Made by a program: the position numbers and the translations under genes. Shown piece by piece: positions 30,427 to 42,821 of a stretch of DNA of 64,000 nt. A model generated the notes under the pieces. That model saw nothing but the letters and a program-made list of their open reading frames with translations, searched no databases and was not told the origin of the DNA. The DNA is from Calycina herbarum. Lineage: Eukaryota; Ascomycota; Leotiomycetes; Helotiales; Pezizellaceae. The stretch spans positions 248,001-312,000 of the forward strand of contig LLEY01000030.1 in assembly GCA_001414485.1 (NCBI GenBank), given 5' to 3'. How positions within the stretch are numbered: the stretch's first letter is position 1; each line of letters starts with the position of its first letter.

Positions 30427-32419
30427 ATGCCTGCTCCTTGTAGATTCTGGCAGCAAGGGAACTGCAGAAACGGAGGTATGCTTGGGGATCGATCTCTGGA
30501 GACATGGGAGCTAAAGAAGTATCGCAGACAGATGCACTTTCTTGCACGAATCCAGTGGTGGAGGCCAGACGAACAACCGCTTTGCGCCTCCTCCACGCAA
30601 TAATGCCTATCAAGGAAATGGTTACCAACCCCAGAGCCAGAGCTTTCACCAGACTCAGAGTAGACGTACGGATCTCCCCTCCTTGACCCCGAATCCGCTG
30701 ACGCCCAGAAGCTTCACAGCCATTATTTGGAGGAAGAAACGAGTTACCATACAGCCTGGATAAGGATCAAATCATAACGGACTTGGCGTCAGAACGACCG
30801 CAATGGATATTGTCTGCCTATGGTCCTGGGAAATATGCTCCGCAGCAGCTGTTTGGAGGGGAAGCCCGAGAGAAGAGTTTTGAGGAAATGAGGTTGCAGC
30901 ATTATATTGCGGCAGCGGCAGGAATCCCAGAACAAGCTGTAAGGCCCTTTCTGCCCATTAAGAAGTTCATGATACTGATTTATACTAGTTTCAAGAAGCC
31001 AAAAACCTACACGATGCATCCGAACAGCAGATACAAACAATTCTCAATAATGTGGACGGAGCAATAAATTGGATCATAGAGGAGGGCAAAAAACACCCGA
31101 ATCGGCTCGATAAATTAAAAGAATCAACAGGAGCTACACAGGCAAATCCGATCAATAGCACAAATGCGACTACTGGTGCGTTTGGGGCGCCTTCTCAGCC
31201 ATCAGCATTTGGGGCACCCTCGGGCGCATTTGAGCAGCCATCAAGTTTGGGACAAAAGCCTACGCCATTTGGACAATCTTCAGGTTTGGGGCAAGCAGTA
31301 CCTCCGTTTGGTCAGCCCTCGAGCCTAGGTCAAAAGCCAAATCCATTTGGGCACCCTTCGGCTTCAGGACAGACAGCCTCCCCCTTTGGACAACCCTCTG
31401 GTCTGGGTCAGAGACCATCTCCGTTTGGAGCACCTTCTTCAGCTTTTGGAGCACCATCGCAGTTAGGGGCCCAAGGTGGTGCATTTGGACAGTCATCTTC
31501 ATTAGGGCAGAAACCAAATCCTTTTGGTGCTCCTTCGAGTACCCCGAGCGCATTTGGACAGCCATCTGCTCCGAGTAGTAATCCTTTTGGGGCGCCTTCT
31601 ACCACTTCAGGTGCATTTGGACAACCCTCTGTACCGGCTGCTAGCAATCATTTTGGTCAGCCAGCAGCAAATCCATTTGGTGGTCAACCAACGACAACTT
31701 CTGCATTTGGAGCACCCTCACAACCCGCGGCCAGCAATCCATTTGGTGCCCCTTCTCAACCGGCAGTAAGCAATCCATTTGGAGCACCCTCACAACCTGC
31801 GGCAAGCAACCCATTCGGGGCTCCTTCGCAGCCGGCTACTTCAAATCCATTTGGATCCACCCCACAACCACAAACAAATGGATTTGCAGCAGCAACCCAA
31901 CAACCATTTGGGGTGCCTTCCCCAGCGCACGCCAACCCATTTGGTGCACCCTCACAACCTACAAATGGAGCAGCACCAGCAGCTAGCAATCCATTTGGAA
32001 ACCCCTCCACGAATCAGCCCAATCCCTTCAATACTCAACCTCCGCCACCTCAGCCATTTGGCAATCCAAATTTGCTCGCAGCAGGAGCACCAGTAGTAAA
32101 CGGGCAAGGCGGAACGCACCGGGAAATAACAACCTATGCTTCCAAGGATGGTAATGGAAATTTGACAATGTTCAAAGGGAAACGAGTTATCTATGATGAA
32201 GAAAAAGGCGCGGGTGTACGAAATCCGGATGGTTCATGGTCGAAAATTTGGTTTCCAGCCGGAACTCCACGTGCTTACCTAGACACGCAGATGGACGATG
32301 AGCTTTATGATGATAACATCAAAGCAGCTTATCAGGAGATGAATTCGACAGGGAAGTTTCCAGGTGGTGCTATACCTTTGATACCCCCAAAAGTAGAATG
32401 GTGTTCTTGGGAATTTTGA
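30427..32419 (+). CDS. CCCH zinc-finger FG-repeat nucleoporin (Nup42/Rip1-like)
   Basis: Model join(30427..30475, 30528..30659, 30709..30938, 30989..32419), 613 aa. Intron 1 (52 nt) joins CRFWQQGNCRNG to DRCTFLH, building a CCCH finger (Cx7Cx5Cx3H). Intron 2 has two possible donors (30660 or 30666), both in frame. A helical part (YSLDKDQIITDLASERPQW, later INWIIEEGKKHPNR) is followed by about 300 residues of FG repeats (FGAPSQP, FGQPS, NPFG), then a conserved C-terminal domain (REITTYASKDGNGN, LDTQMDDELYDDNIKAAY). It probably sits at the cytoplasmic side of the pore in mRNA export, as known for Nup42. The symbol is left open because fungal homologues are named inconsistently. Confidence 0.85.
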
Positions 32420-32945
32420 TTTACATAGGTTTTGGTAAGGGAAAATCATTGCATTTGGGGTGGCGTTGGTTTTTATTTGGAGTTCAACTGCCTCGGGCGG
32501 TTTGTAAAGAGTGGAGTCTGAGATGCAGCAGGTATACGGATAGGTACTTAAAGTACGAATTGACAATATTTTGATCACTTTCTTGCGAGGGTGTGCCTTG
32601 AGAGACCTTCATTGGTGGTTGTTTAGTGAGTGTGTGGGGCATCCCGCATAAGGTAGCCTTGTGTTAGCGGATTTCCAGAATTTTTGCTGATCCCTTGCAG
32701 TGGAGATTCATCCCCTCTATTATTATTGTACAGTACGTCCCTTTTCTACTGCATCTGGTCATGTACTGCTTATGCTAGCACTATAGTTTCCGTTTCTTCG
32801 GCCTTCTAGTGTTGTGAACAGTCTTTCTTGGTTACTGCCATCATTTTACCAATTCCGTCGATCCCATTTCAGAGTCAAAGATTATTGTCTCCCCTTCTCC
32901 TCTAACAGCCCTTCATGAATTCGCTTAAAACCAAACACATACAAC
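32420..32945. other. Intergenic
   Basis: Tandem arrangement of the nucleoporin and hydrolase genes, both on the plus strand. Pyrimidine-rich stretch at about 32870-32945 before the next ATG. Nothing else recognised. Confidence 0.45.
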
Positions 32946-34088
32946 ATGTCCTCCTCTCTACCACCGCCCTCAGTCCCAGCACCCTCCTTCCTCACCATAC
33001 CAAGTAAACCCAACTCTTCAATCTCATACACACTCATTCCATCCTCGTCCTCATCATTAAATCATAAAACCGACAAGAGTCTTATCGTATTCCTCAACGG
33101 ACTTGGTCTACCTGCCTCCTCTTGGCTTCCCAGTATCAACTTACTCATCGCCAAACATGTCACTCATCCAGCGGTCTTGACATACGATCGTTTTGGACAA
33201 GGTCTTACTACTTCCCGTGACCCTCTCGATGGAACGCCGGGAAGGGAGAAAGGTCATACATTTGAAGATGTCGTCAAGGATTTGGAGGAACTTCTTCAAG
33301 TCATCGTTTCCTCGCATATGACCGGGAATCACGGAAAAGGAGCTGGAGATTCAAAACAGGATGTCCAACTCCTACTAATCGGCGCCTCCATAGGCGTCCC
33401 CCTCCTCAGACTCTACGCCCAATCCCCCAGCAAACCATATCCCCTGGCAGGCGCGTTGTTCTTGGACTCGAATATAGCAGATACAGCTTACTCCGATATC
33501 ATACCTCATCCTTCTTCTCCCGCTTTCAAGGATCATACTGAAAAGTACCTGGGAGATGATTGTACGTTAGAAGAATACATTAAGTCGAGGGATATTCTTG
33601 TGGGGATGTTTGATTTCGATGTCCCGAACAGGGAGGGACTTGATAGAAGGGGGTGTCCGGAATTACTACCGAGAGCTGATAGGCCAGGTTTAGAAGGGGA
33701 GGTGGAATTGACTGTTGTTGGACATGATTCTGAGGTGTTTATTGAGGGGAGTTGGGAGAAGATTGGCGTTCACAGGAGAGTTAGTCGGGTTATTGATGAG
33801 TACGTTTCTCTTCCTTTTCCCCTTATCACCTCCCTGCTTCCTCTTGTGCATTTCCTCGATTTTCCCTCCAGCATTCTATTATTCCCCTTCCAAAAGTTCA
33901 CAAAATCAAACTAACTAGCACCACCTAGTTTCTGGCAAACCTACAACCAAGACCTCAAAAAACTCACATCTCCGGAGAAATGTAGAGGCGTCATCATCGC
34001 AAAGGGATGCGGGCATTTCATACAAGAGGATGATCCTTCTTTTGTGGCGGAGGAGATTTCTGGTTTATTGGAGAGGTTGGAATGGTAA
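32946..34088 (+). CDS. Alpha/beta hydrolase-fold protein
   Basis: Model join(32946..33799, 33929..34088), 337 aa; the 129-nt intron (GTACGT to CCTAG, CTAACTAG branch) restores DFWQTYNQDLKKL. Motifs: FLNGLGLPASSW (oxyanion loop region), TYDRFGQGLT, nucleophile elbow GASIG (Ser about 147), candidate acid in VVGHDSEV and a final GCGHFIQEDDPSFVAEEI with the catalytic His. These are hallmarks of serine hydrolases (esterase/lipase/epoxide-hydrolase type). The substrate cannot be read from sequence. The start is supported by the ACAACATGTCC context. No signal peptide, so probably cytosolic. Confidence 0.85.
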
Positions 34089-35250
34089 GCTGGGGTTCGG
34101 GAATTGGTGGTTTCGGAATGGAGTTGAGGTTGCGTTTTGACGAAAAGGGCTTGCTGTAATTGTGATGTAGAAAAACAACAAATTGGGGGCCAAAAATGGA
34201 GTCGTGAGTAAGCCATCAAGTACCAAGTAACCCACCAAAGTGGCGGCTAAAGTTAGAACTCTGAGTAAGCTACAAAATTACCAGTAAGCTAAACAATATA
34301 TTTTGGGGGCCAAGAAGTGTTGCAAGTAAGCTAGGAGTAAGCCATGAGTGAGCCATGAGTGAGCTACCAGTAAGCCATCAAATGTCAAGTAACTCGAGCA
34401 TTCGTTGGAGGCCAAAGGGTGTCGTTGTTAGGAAAGAATAAGTGAATCGTAAGGAAAAGAGGGTGGATCCTACAAGGACAAGTTAGATGGTCCCCGAAAA
34501 GTTGAACTGAATTTGTTAAATCGAGCTACTTCGTTTTTCTAAGGAAAATGATCTTCGTGTAGGTTGGAACCAATCCTCCGAAGTCCATCCACCAAGAAAT
34601 CCTTTCTCAAAACCCTAAAACAACAAAACAAATCCACGAAACTTACAACAGCATCAAAACCGATGAGATCACAATCCTTCAATCTTCTCACCTAAATTTC
34701 TTGGTTTTATTTTACCCCATTGTTCTGTCACTTTAAGAGAACGAATCTAAAGCAGGATCTGAATTTCGAACTTTCATCAATAAAGGATGTACTGTCATTT
34801 GAATATCTACCGTCGAAATTTGTTTTGTTTAACTTCCAGACCTAAAAGTCATAACATAGGTCTAGGCTCAATACAATTGGGATTCTGCGACTCAGTGATT
34901 TCCATTTGTCATGCATCATAGTAATCAGTCGCATATCACAATGCTCAATGTACCGGCTACATCACCATACTCTTCTTTGCTTAGAAACTCCTCGATGAAC
35001 ACGGGGACGGTCATACTTGACCAATTCAACGAAGAGGCAGAAAAGGATATATCAAGAATGTCAGAAAGGTTGATTTATTCATTATGGTATCCCATAGCCA
35101 TCATTTGACTACCTAACACCCAATAAAACGCCCTGGTGTCTCAAATTGGTGCCTCCAAAAAATACAAGTACATGGGTTATTTCCTTTCCTTTTCACGCAA
35201 GCCCAGCGCGAAAGAATACAATGTTTTCGCAAAAAAGAAGAAAACATCCC
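34089..35250. other. Convergent intergenic with irregular GTAAGC repeats
   Basis: 3' flanks of the hydrolase (plus) and Rsc1/2-like (minus) genes. About 34199-34396 holds irregularly repeated GAGTAAGCCAT/GAGTGAGCCAT/CAGTAAGC units, a degenerate minisatellite. No gene recognised. Confidence 0.5.
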
Positions 35251-38214
35251 CTAAACCCACGTAAAGCCCGAAACCTTAACCTCCTGCGCCTTCTTACTCT
35301 CCTCATTAAACCTCTCAACCTCCTGCTGCTTCCGGAAAGCCTCCTCTTGCTTCGCAGCCAACTTCTCCAAATCCGCCTCCCTAGCTGCCTCCCACTCATT
35401 ACCATGCATCTGCTTATACAACTCATCAGTTCCCCGCTCCATACTCTGACTCCAGAGTTCCATCACAGAAAGCTTAGATTCAAGAAGCTGTTGATCACCA
35501 CCCGCATGATCAGCCTTCATCCTCTTGACCTTTGCATTAGCCTCAGCTTCAAGTTCCGCCTGCTTCGCCTTGCGCTTCTTATCCTCTTCCTCCTTAGCAC
35601 GTGCTTTATCCGCTAGATATCGCAAGCTATGCGTCAGGGTGCGCTTCTCCTCTGGGATAGGGTTGGCGTCAAGCGGGGGAGCAGTGAAGAAGAGAACTTG
35701 GCCATATGCATCTTGCTGGAATTGATTTCGGATTTCGGGAGGAATGGAATTGTTGGCCGATGGTGGTAAATGGTATACCTCGACAGGACGGGGAGGGTTG
35801 TAGGCGTTGTGTGGTGCCTGGACTGGCGCGACATGACGAACCGGTGTTCCTGCATTGTTACCCTGGTATTGACCGCTGGAGTGTTGCGCGATGGGAGTTG
35901 CACCAGAGGTATATTGAGGCGCATAGCTTGTCTGCTGGTAATGTGGGGTATGTGTTACGGCAGGATGACCCGAAGAACTATGGGAGCCGTGCGATCCATA
36001 TGACATTGAGTGCGTCAAAGGTGCAGGCGATTGCGATGGACGGACGGAGGGAAATTGTTGGCCATATTGGGCAGGAAGAGGAGTATGATTCGCCATCGGG
36101 GAAGGAAGGGCAGCGTTGGAGTGGGAACGTGCCAAGGAGGGTTCTCTATCGTATCGAGGTCGGTCGCTAGTAATCGGGCGTCGAACTGGCTCTGGCTCGG
36201 GAGGTGGTGGTGAAGGTGTTGGTTCGGGTGGAGGTGATTCCTTTATCTTATTAGCGTCGGGTGAAGATTAATTAGTAGGAACATGAACATCCAAACTTAC
36301 ATTGGCCTCGCGGGGTCGTTTGTGAACAGCACCCACGATTGGTGGCGCATTAGGAGCTCCCCAAGTTGGCTTTGGAATTGGATCGTCCTCCTTTGCGTCT
36401 TCTCGAAGTAGATGTTTGATGGGGCTAGGAACTTTCTTTGTCGTTCTTGGTACATCAAACAAATCCATCTCGTAGTCCTTCTCCCTCACCTCATCTGGAA
36501 CACAACTAGCCCAAGTCTTGATCTTATTCAACTTGTGCTGCATCTCATTATAACGAGCCTCGCAAACATATACTTCTTTATCGGCAGGAAATCCACGAGG
36601 GCGACCCTTGTTGAATCTCGTAAAGAACATGACAAAACAGCGATCGACAACTTCATCAATCTTGTGATCTCGATACTGACCTGTCTTGACAACTTCGTTT
36701 TCAAAAAAGTGCTTCTCGTATCTGTGTACGGTCTGCTCAGGTCGATAATACCAACACGCATTAATCCACTTCTGGCCTGTTGGGTCTTGCCATGTGCGAT
36801 ACACTTGGGCAACGATGGGTTTGGTGACATCGTTGGGGTTTGCCAAATGTACCCAGTCTCCTACTTTCCATAGTTCTCCATTGTGCAGAATCTCCGACAA
36901 TGGTAACCGGCCATCTTCGTCTGCGAAATCTTCATCGGGTTTCTGTTTCTCCTGCTCGGCAATAATCTTTGCTTCCTTTTGCAAGTCCACCGCATCCTTA
37001 TATACCTGACTATCCTCCAAGTTGTATGATTTGGCATTCTCAAACATTAAATTCAGATCCTTCAGTACTTGGTCCACGGATTGATAATTCTTTCTCTTCG
37101 CCCTCTTTTTTATTGTGTCCATCGCAATTGGTTGCTTGATCTCTTGATAATACTCGGGCATCAGAGATTTATCTGGTAACTTTTCAAAATGCAGGACCTT
37201 CAGCTCATTCTTATCGTTTTTGAACTTTCGCAGAGTCTTCAGGATCGTGTTTATTCGGGCTTCCATGGGGGTATGAACCTTGGGCGGCCTTCCTCGTTTC
37301 TTTTGCGATTCGGGGTCCTCCTTATTCTCGCTCTCTTGTCTCTTCTCGCGTTTGTTGGCAGCAGAAGATCTCCGTCCCCTCTTCGTGCGCCGTCCTCGAG
37401 GTCGGTCGTCATCTGTAACGTCTTCTTCTGGGTCCTCGTCCTCCTCCGAATCCTCCTCGTCCTCTTCTGGTTCTGCCTCAGCCTCTTCTTCTTCTTCCGG
37501 ATCTCGAGGTGGTGATGGTTCTGCTTCTGGAATCTCCCCCAAATCTGGCAGAGCCGCATCTTCTGCAGTTAAAAGCTTCTCGTTAACCAACTTTTGCAAT
37601 TCCTCCACCAGAAGAGCTTTTAGAGCAACGGCATCTTGGTAAACTTCGGAAGACGGTCGATTATAGACCATGGCATTGTGGCATATTTGGGCAAAGTCTC
37701 GGATGAATTCTCTCCGGTGGGTGTACTGTTTCTTGTTGATTTTACTCTGACTTTGGTCAGTCTATTTTCACAGGCTACTTACTTTGGACTTTACATACTC
37801 GAATGGTGCTCAATGCGATTGGGTCCTTGATTATGCGAAAGTAATCGGGGTAATTTCGTTTATTGAGCATACGTTGAAAGGCTAGGGCGATTTCGCGTTC
37901 TGGACTATTTCAACGTCAATACACAAGTTGCGCCATTGCCTCTCGATTGAGCAGACTCACTCATTAGGATCTCGAGAATCGCTCAGCCTCCTCAGTATTC
38001 CATCCAGCTGCTCATTTTCTTGTCTACTCAGACCCGCTTGAGCAGATGGTGCTGGCGTTGTCGCAGATGGGGTAGCTTCTGGAGGGTTCGCCGGGTTCGC
38101 ATCGCTGTCTTGTGTGGTTGGCGCATTACTTTCCGGGGCGGCCTTTTCTTCTGCTTTTACTTCAACAGGAGGAGCGGCCTCGGGCGCAGACTGGATGGGA
38201 GCTCCAGAAGACAT
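35251..38214 (-). CDS. Rsc1/Rsc2-type chromatin remodeller subunit: two bromodomains, AT-hook, BAH
   Basis: Model complement(join(35251..36246, 36301..37746, 37799..37904, 37961..38214)), 933 aa, close to yeast Rsc1/2. Exon 1 is Ala/Pro/Glu-rich; exons 1-3 build the first bromodomain (about residues 60-150: AFQRMLNKRNYPDYFRIIKDPIAL, then AQICHNAMVYNRPSS). An acidic Glu/Asp run (about 195-235), an AT-hook-like RGRPPK (about 268-273), a second bromodomain (about 284-371, ending AKSYNLEDSQVYKDA) and a BAH domain (about 411-531: KVGDWVHLANP, RCFVMFFTRF, VYVCEARY) follow. The last exon is Pro/Gln/Ser/His-rich with a long Lys/Glu coiled-coil near the end. It binds acetylated nucleosomes in the RSC complex. 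The intron at 37747-37798 has an alternative GTAAGT donor that breaks frame. Confidence 0.9.
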
Positions 38215-38713
38215 GATTAAAGACTCTTCCAACAGATGCGACAGCAACAATGGGAGGGTAGAGTTCACTGGCAAGCAAGCAAGGTCGCGAGTGAGAAAGG
38301 CGCCCAGAACTTGATCTCTTGGCACTGACACGTGACCCAATTTGCGGCCTGCGGTCGGGTGAAGTCTGAGTGAACTATTCAGGGCCTTCCAGAGTGATAC
38401 TAGTAGTCTAGTAGCCTTGTTCCTTCGTCAGAAATGTCTCTTCCTCGATGAAAGCAGTTCTGACACAAGAACAAGAAAGATGACTGTAGCTTGATCTCTA
38501 CGCTGTCGTGTCTGCCAGGTAGGTCAAATCTCTCTCGAGAATCCACCATTCACTAGATATTCAAGTGGCAAATATTTGTTGCCCATTCCTGTCCACTCCA
38601 GGTCCCATTCACTTTCCTACGTATTTACCCCTCCATTCTCCATCTACTTCTCCATCTCATCCCACCATCTCACTCTCCACTATCCTCGTCACACCTTCCT
38701 ATTTCCAGATATC
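38215..38713. promoter_or_regulatory. Divergent promoter of Rsc1/2-like and otu1 genes
   Basis: 499 bp between opposing ATGs. It contains GGCACTGACACGTGACCC at about 38321-38338 (CACGTG E-box) and a pyrimidine-rich leader (CTTCTCCATCTCATCCC, 38650-38670) ahead of the otu1 ATG. No gene within. Confidence 0.45.
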
Positions 38714-40005
38714 ATGCGCGCCCGATTGAGAGCCCCAGGAGGCGTATCAACGATTACTCTCGCAGACGATGCTACCATCGAACATCTCATCGCCCAGATC
38801 ACCGAGAAGACCTCCATCTCCAGCTTCGATATAAAGTATGGCTACCCCCCTCAGCCCTTGCGACTCGACCAGTACGAAAAATCGCAACTCCTGAGCAAAC
38901 TCGACGTCAAGCTCGACGGAGAACAGCTTACTATCAGCCCACGAGATGATCCCAGCTCCACCCCAACATCACAAACTGCATCTGTACCACCAGGAGGAAC
39001 AGCAAACAAGGCTGGGGCACAAAAGGGAGGGGAGGCGCAAGCTTCAGGGTCGGAAAAGAAGGACAAACCTATTGCGCTGACGAAGAAAATCATGGATGGG
39101 GATGTGCCAGAAATGCCTCTGCCTGACCGCGGGGCAACTCTTGGTGGGTTCAATTTGTGGTCTCAGTCGTCAAATGGAAGATGCTAACTAAGTCTTAGTT
39201 TTGCGAGTAATGCCCGACGACAACTCTTGTCTGTTTCGCGCATTTGGCACAGCAGTTCTACCGGGTGATGATCAGAGTATGCCAGAATTGCGGTCTCTCG
39301 TCGCGAGTGCCATACAAGCCGATCCCGAAACCTACTCCAAGGTAGTCCTCGAACAAGAACCAGATAACTACTGCCGCTGGATACAGACGCAAGATGCGTG
39401 GGGAGGAGCCATTGAGATGGGGATATTGGCAAATCACTTTGATATAGAAATATGCAGCATAGATGTCAAGGTAAGAGAACCACCCCTTCTCCAAATCTTT
39501 GCTTCAGAGATTATGGAACCATTGCACATTGTTGTTCGAGGAGGTTTACGACAATCAAGAAATTGACGTTCCAATTCTTCTAAACCTTCTTGAAGACTAT
39601 TTCTCGTTGTCCAAAACCCAAGCGTTTTTCTCCCCCATCTCCCCTCCTAACACTCCACAGTCCCTCCGCGTAGACAAATTCAACGAATCCCGCTCAACCC
39701 GCTGCATCCTCGTCTACTCCGGCATCCACTACGACACCATAGTCCAATCCCCCTCGGACCCACCCCACACAAAGGCCGACGCGCCCCCTGAATTCGACAA
39801 GCGAGTCTTCGATTCCGACGACGATGCCGTTCTGATAGCTGCCCTAGGACTGTGTAAGAAGCTGCAGAAACAGAATTATTACACTGATACGGGGGGTATG
39901 AAGATTAAATGTCAGATCTGTGGGGCGGTTGTTGTTGGGCAAGGGCAGGCGAATACACATGCGCAGCAGACGGGGCATTATGATATGGTTGAGATTGCTG
40001 GGTGA
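38714..40005 (+). CDS. otu1: OTU1-type deubiquitinase (YOD1 family)
   Basis: Model join(38714..39143, 39199..39470, 39661..40005), 348 aa. N-terminal UBX-like domain (MRARLRAPGG to about residue 80) for binding Cdc48/p97, then a Thr/Ser/Gly/Lys-rich linker, the OTU catalytic domain with DDNSCLFRAF (Cys about 154) and CILVYSGIHYD (catalytic His), and a C-terminal C2H2 finger (CQIC...H...H). The second intron is long (190 nt) and partly open in another frame; its CTCCTAACAC branch and CCACAG acceptor restore IDVK/SLRVDKFNES. Cleaves ubiquitin chains from Cdc48 clients in ER-associated degradation. Confidence 0.93.
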
Positions 40006-41591
40006 GGGGGTTTTGGGAGAAAGGAGAGAGGGGGCGAAGGGGGAAGGGGGAAGGGGGAGATGTTGCTTTGGCTAGAGTGGCTTTTAGTGGGGGAAGCTGG
40101 TTGCTAGATAGAGAATTCGAAGTAAAGTACATAAAGTAAGCTTTTGCTCTTGGTCGTTGCTTCTGGTTTTCTTTTGTGCTCAACTCCTAGGAGTAAATCA
40201 CTTTTCGGTCTCGCTATCTTGCCATTGTATACTTTTTATCCTCTCTCGCGTTTTTGGTCACAAGATTCCAAATCAAGGAGTGAAATCACACTTTTTCTAG
40301 GTGAGGAAACTTGCACCTTGCTTTCTCGTTAATGTATTGCGTTTCAGAGTAGCTATGAGTTATAAGATGTTTTCCAATTGAAGCGCGCCGATTGTCTATA
40401 TAATCCCTTCTTCTCATGATTCATGGCTAAAGACAAAATTGTCCGATGCTCTTTCCGTCACATCAGAAGCCCGCCTAGACGCTTGTGTATTTTGTATTGG
40501 AGAGCTTTGGTGTTTGAGTTTTAGTGTGCTTTTATGTTACTCGTGCTTTGCTTGGGGAGAAGAACTTTACTTTAGTTTGGCGACGAATTTTTCGGATGAA
40601 ATCGACGGTGGGTGGGGATTCGAGGGTAACTGATTCAACTCTTAATATATAAGAGATTTGTAGGCACCCCTTTACTTCCCTGTGTCCCGCTCCCTGATGC
40701 GCTTCGTGGTACTTTCGAGGCTGTTTGTTATATTGAACTCTGTAAAAGCCTTTTTGCCTCCAGGCGACAGGTTGGATTGTCTCTGCGGATTATCGTGGTA
40801 AAATGAAACTCTTTGGGATAGTAAGTACACCCTTTCAAAGTTGTTATTCTGAAAGGTTTAGAATAATCAAATTTGACAATGTCAGTCTTCGCACTCTATA
40901 CTTTGTACTTGGAAAGAACTGCTCTCTTTTGATTACTGGGGAAGTTCTCGGATCGACAGTAAGGGGACATCCGGCGGCAATGAATTTTTCCCCCTGAATA
41001 CGTGTGCAAAAGAGTTTCACATGAAGCGGGTTTTCCGAAGAAGCATAGTGCTCTGGTCTTCTCGGAGCGTGCCGATGTTCATGACTTTATTGAAGCTTTA
41101 ATCACTGACGGGAAAACGCTTCCAGAGTTCTTTCGCCTCCATATCTCCATTGACTTTCTTTGCAAGTGTACTATACCTGGAATCGCTGTTGAAGGTTTGA
41201 GAACTTATTATCGCCTAAAGTTCAAACATGAAATAAAGAGAGCATTTAGGAATGCCACAGAGCAACGATAATTTGGGATCGAGAGATGAAGAAAAAGAAG
41301 TATTGTCCGGTGTTTAAATTGAGAATAGTGATTCATATAACTTTTCTTTTTCTCAGTAAACAAACAATTCGCTTCGTGAACCACCACAATACCATAAGTT
41401 CCCACTTTTTTGAACTCTATATATAAACTCTCTGATTCAAATTCCAGTGGAGTATAGAAACCGTGTATAGAAAATGTAGAGTGGTTCCGAACTAGCTGAT
41501 CAACAATTGTTGTATGGCTTTTCTATGTTGCGAAAAATTAGTCATTTTTGAGGGAAATGCAAATAAAGAACTTTTTTCCGTCCCCGTAGAG

Positions 41592-41653
41592 GTTGCTTTG
41601 GTGGAATGGGAAGTCAGAGTGCCCTCTCTTCTTCTTCCAAAGCAACTCTCATT
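41592..41653 (+). repeat. Hairpin, 13-bp stem
   Basis: AGAGGTTGCTTTGG pairs with CCAAAGCAACTCT about 35 nt downstream (one bulged G), with GGAATGGGA/CATTCCC as a possible extra helix just outside. It could be a small-RNA precursor or a decayed MITE; no evidence of transcription. Confidence 0.4.
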
Positions 41654-41794
41654 CCCTCATGCTTGAACCAATAATATGCTTAATATTTGTTTATTACTTC
41701 TATTATATTTCCCGTCTATTCGCATCGATGTGACAAACCTCTTCACAATTTGTTGCTCCATCTGCTTCATCTGCTTCATCGCGAATTTCAGTGT

Positions 41795-41905
41795 AAGCAC
41801 AAATTAATCAGTTAATCAATTATTAATCTGATTACTGATTAACAAGTTCCTTGATTAGATTAGATTACTTAATTTAGATTAATATGATTAATTAGCTAAT
41901 AGTTA
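41795..41905 (+). repeat. GATTA/TAATC-rich block
   Basis: About ten GATTA or TAATC pentamers in 110 bp (TTAATCAGTTAATCAATTATTAATCTGATTAC...). Low-complexity AT-rich sequence, both orientations interleaved. Confidence 0.6.
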
Positions 41906-42821
41906 TTAATAATAAAGTAGTTATTCTTATAACCCGGTTCCTTCTTCTCTTTTTCCTTCTCTTCTTCTTCTATCTCTTCCTCTACATAGAAGCCCTAGCT
42001 CTCTAAGCTACTAATAGTCTCAAAAGTCTCTTTAGAGAGTTTATTGCATTATTTCAAGACAGTGACAAAAGTCCAAAATTTCAGGAACCAAACAAAGCAC
42101 ACGAGTAAAAGAAAGCGAATAAAGTATATATAACCTTTCTGGAATTAATGAATATATAAGAGCTGTATTACAATGATATATATATCTAAGCTAAATCTAT
42201 TCCATGATATTATCCCAAATGATTTGGTCAAATAGGTCGTTTTGGTTTAGTTACAAGAGCCATATTTTTGTATAGCGTGCATGTAAACGATATCCGCTAT
42301 ATAGTATTACATTAGAATTTTTGAAAAATCGAGATGGTTGAATTTAGTTACTGCAGGCAATTATTAAGAATGTCAAATTAATTGTCTTAAAGTTGTTTTT
42401 AAGTCTCGCCTGCTAATTTGATTACTCTAATCGTTTTGAAAAATTGTGTTGATTGTACTACCCTGCGATGAACAAAGACTGAAAAGGGAACTGCTACTGT
42501 GAACTTAGGCACCATTTTCAAATGGCGAAGCAAGAGTGAGGAAGAGAGAACTCCCAGTTGCAAGGCGAATTGAATAAAATTACAGACCTCGAGATGTTTA
42601 GAAACAAAGATGTAGATCCCGTAATCTATGGATATTGAGTGAAGTTATGTGTATTTTTTAATTACAAATTGTGTAGCAAAACAATGCACATGTAAGTACT
42701 GTATACACCCAAGCTCTGGTATCTAAGCTAAACTCCCAACAAAAATGCACAAGCGAAATCTATCAATGTAAACATAGCCTCTCTCAAACAATTACCTCTC
42801 CACTACTCCCCTCAAGATCAT

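Larger units (their letters stand above)
40006..42821. other. Gene-free interval with AT-rich stretches
   Basis: 2.8 kb without a supported gene. It holds a partial copy of the dispersed palindrome (ATTCTGAAAGGTTTAGAATAAT, about 40845-40868), a short hairpin at 41592-41653 and a GATTA/TAATC-rich block at about 41795-41905. The ORF at 41002-41271 has no recognisable domain. Confidence 0.45.

Noticed and set aside
34199..34396. Second microexon array, because of repeated GTAAGC words
   Set aside because: Spacing is irregular, acceptor and branch motifs do not recur, and no frame links the pieces.
39471..39660. otu1 second intron as coding sequence
   Set aside because: It is open only in a shifted frame, and removing it restores the conserved join IDVK/SLRVDKFNES.
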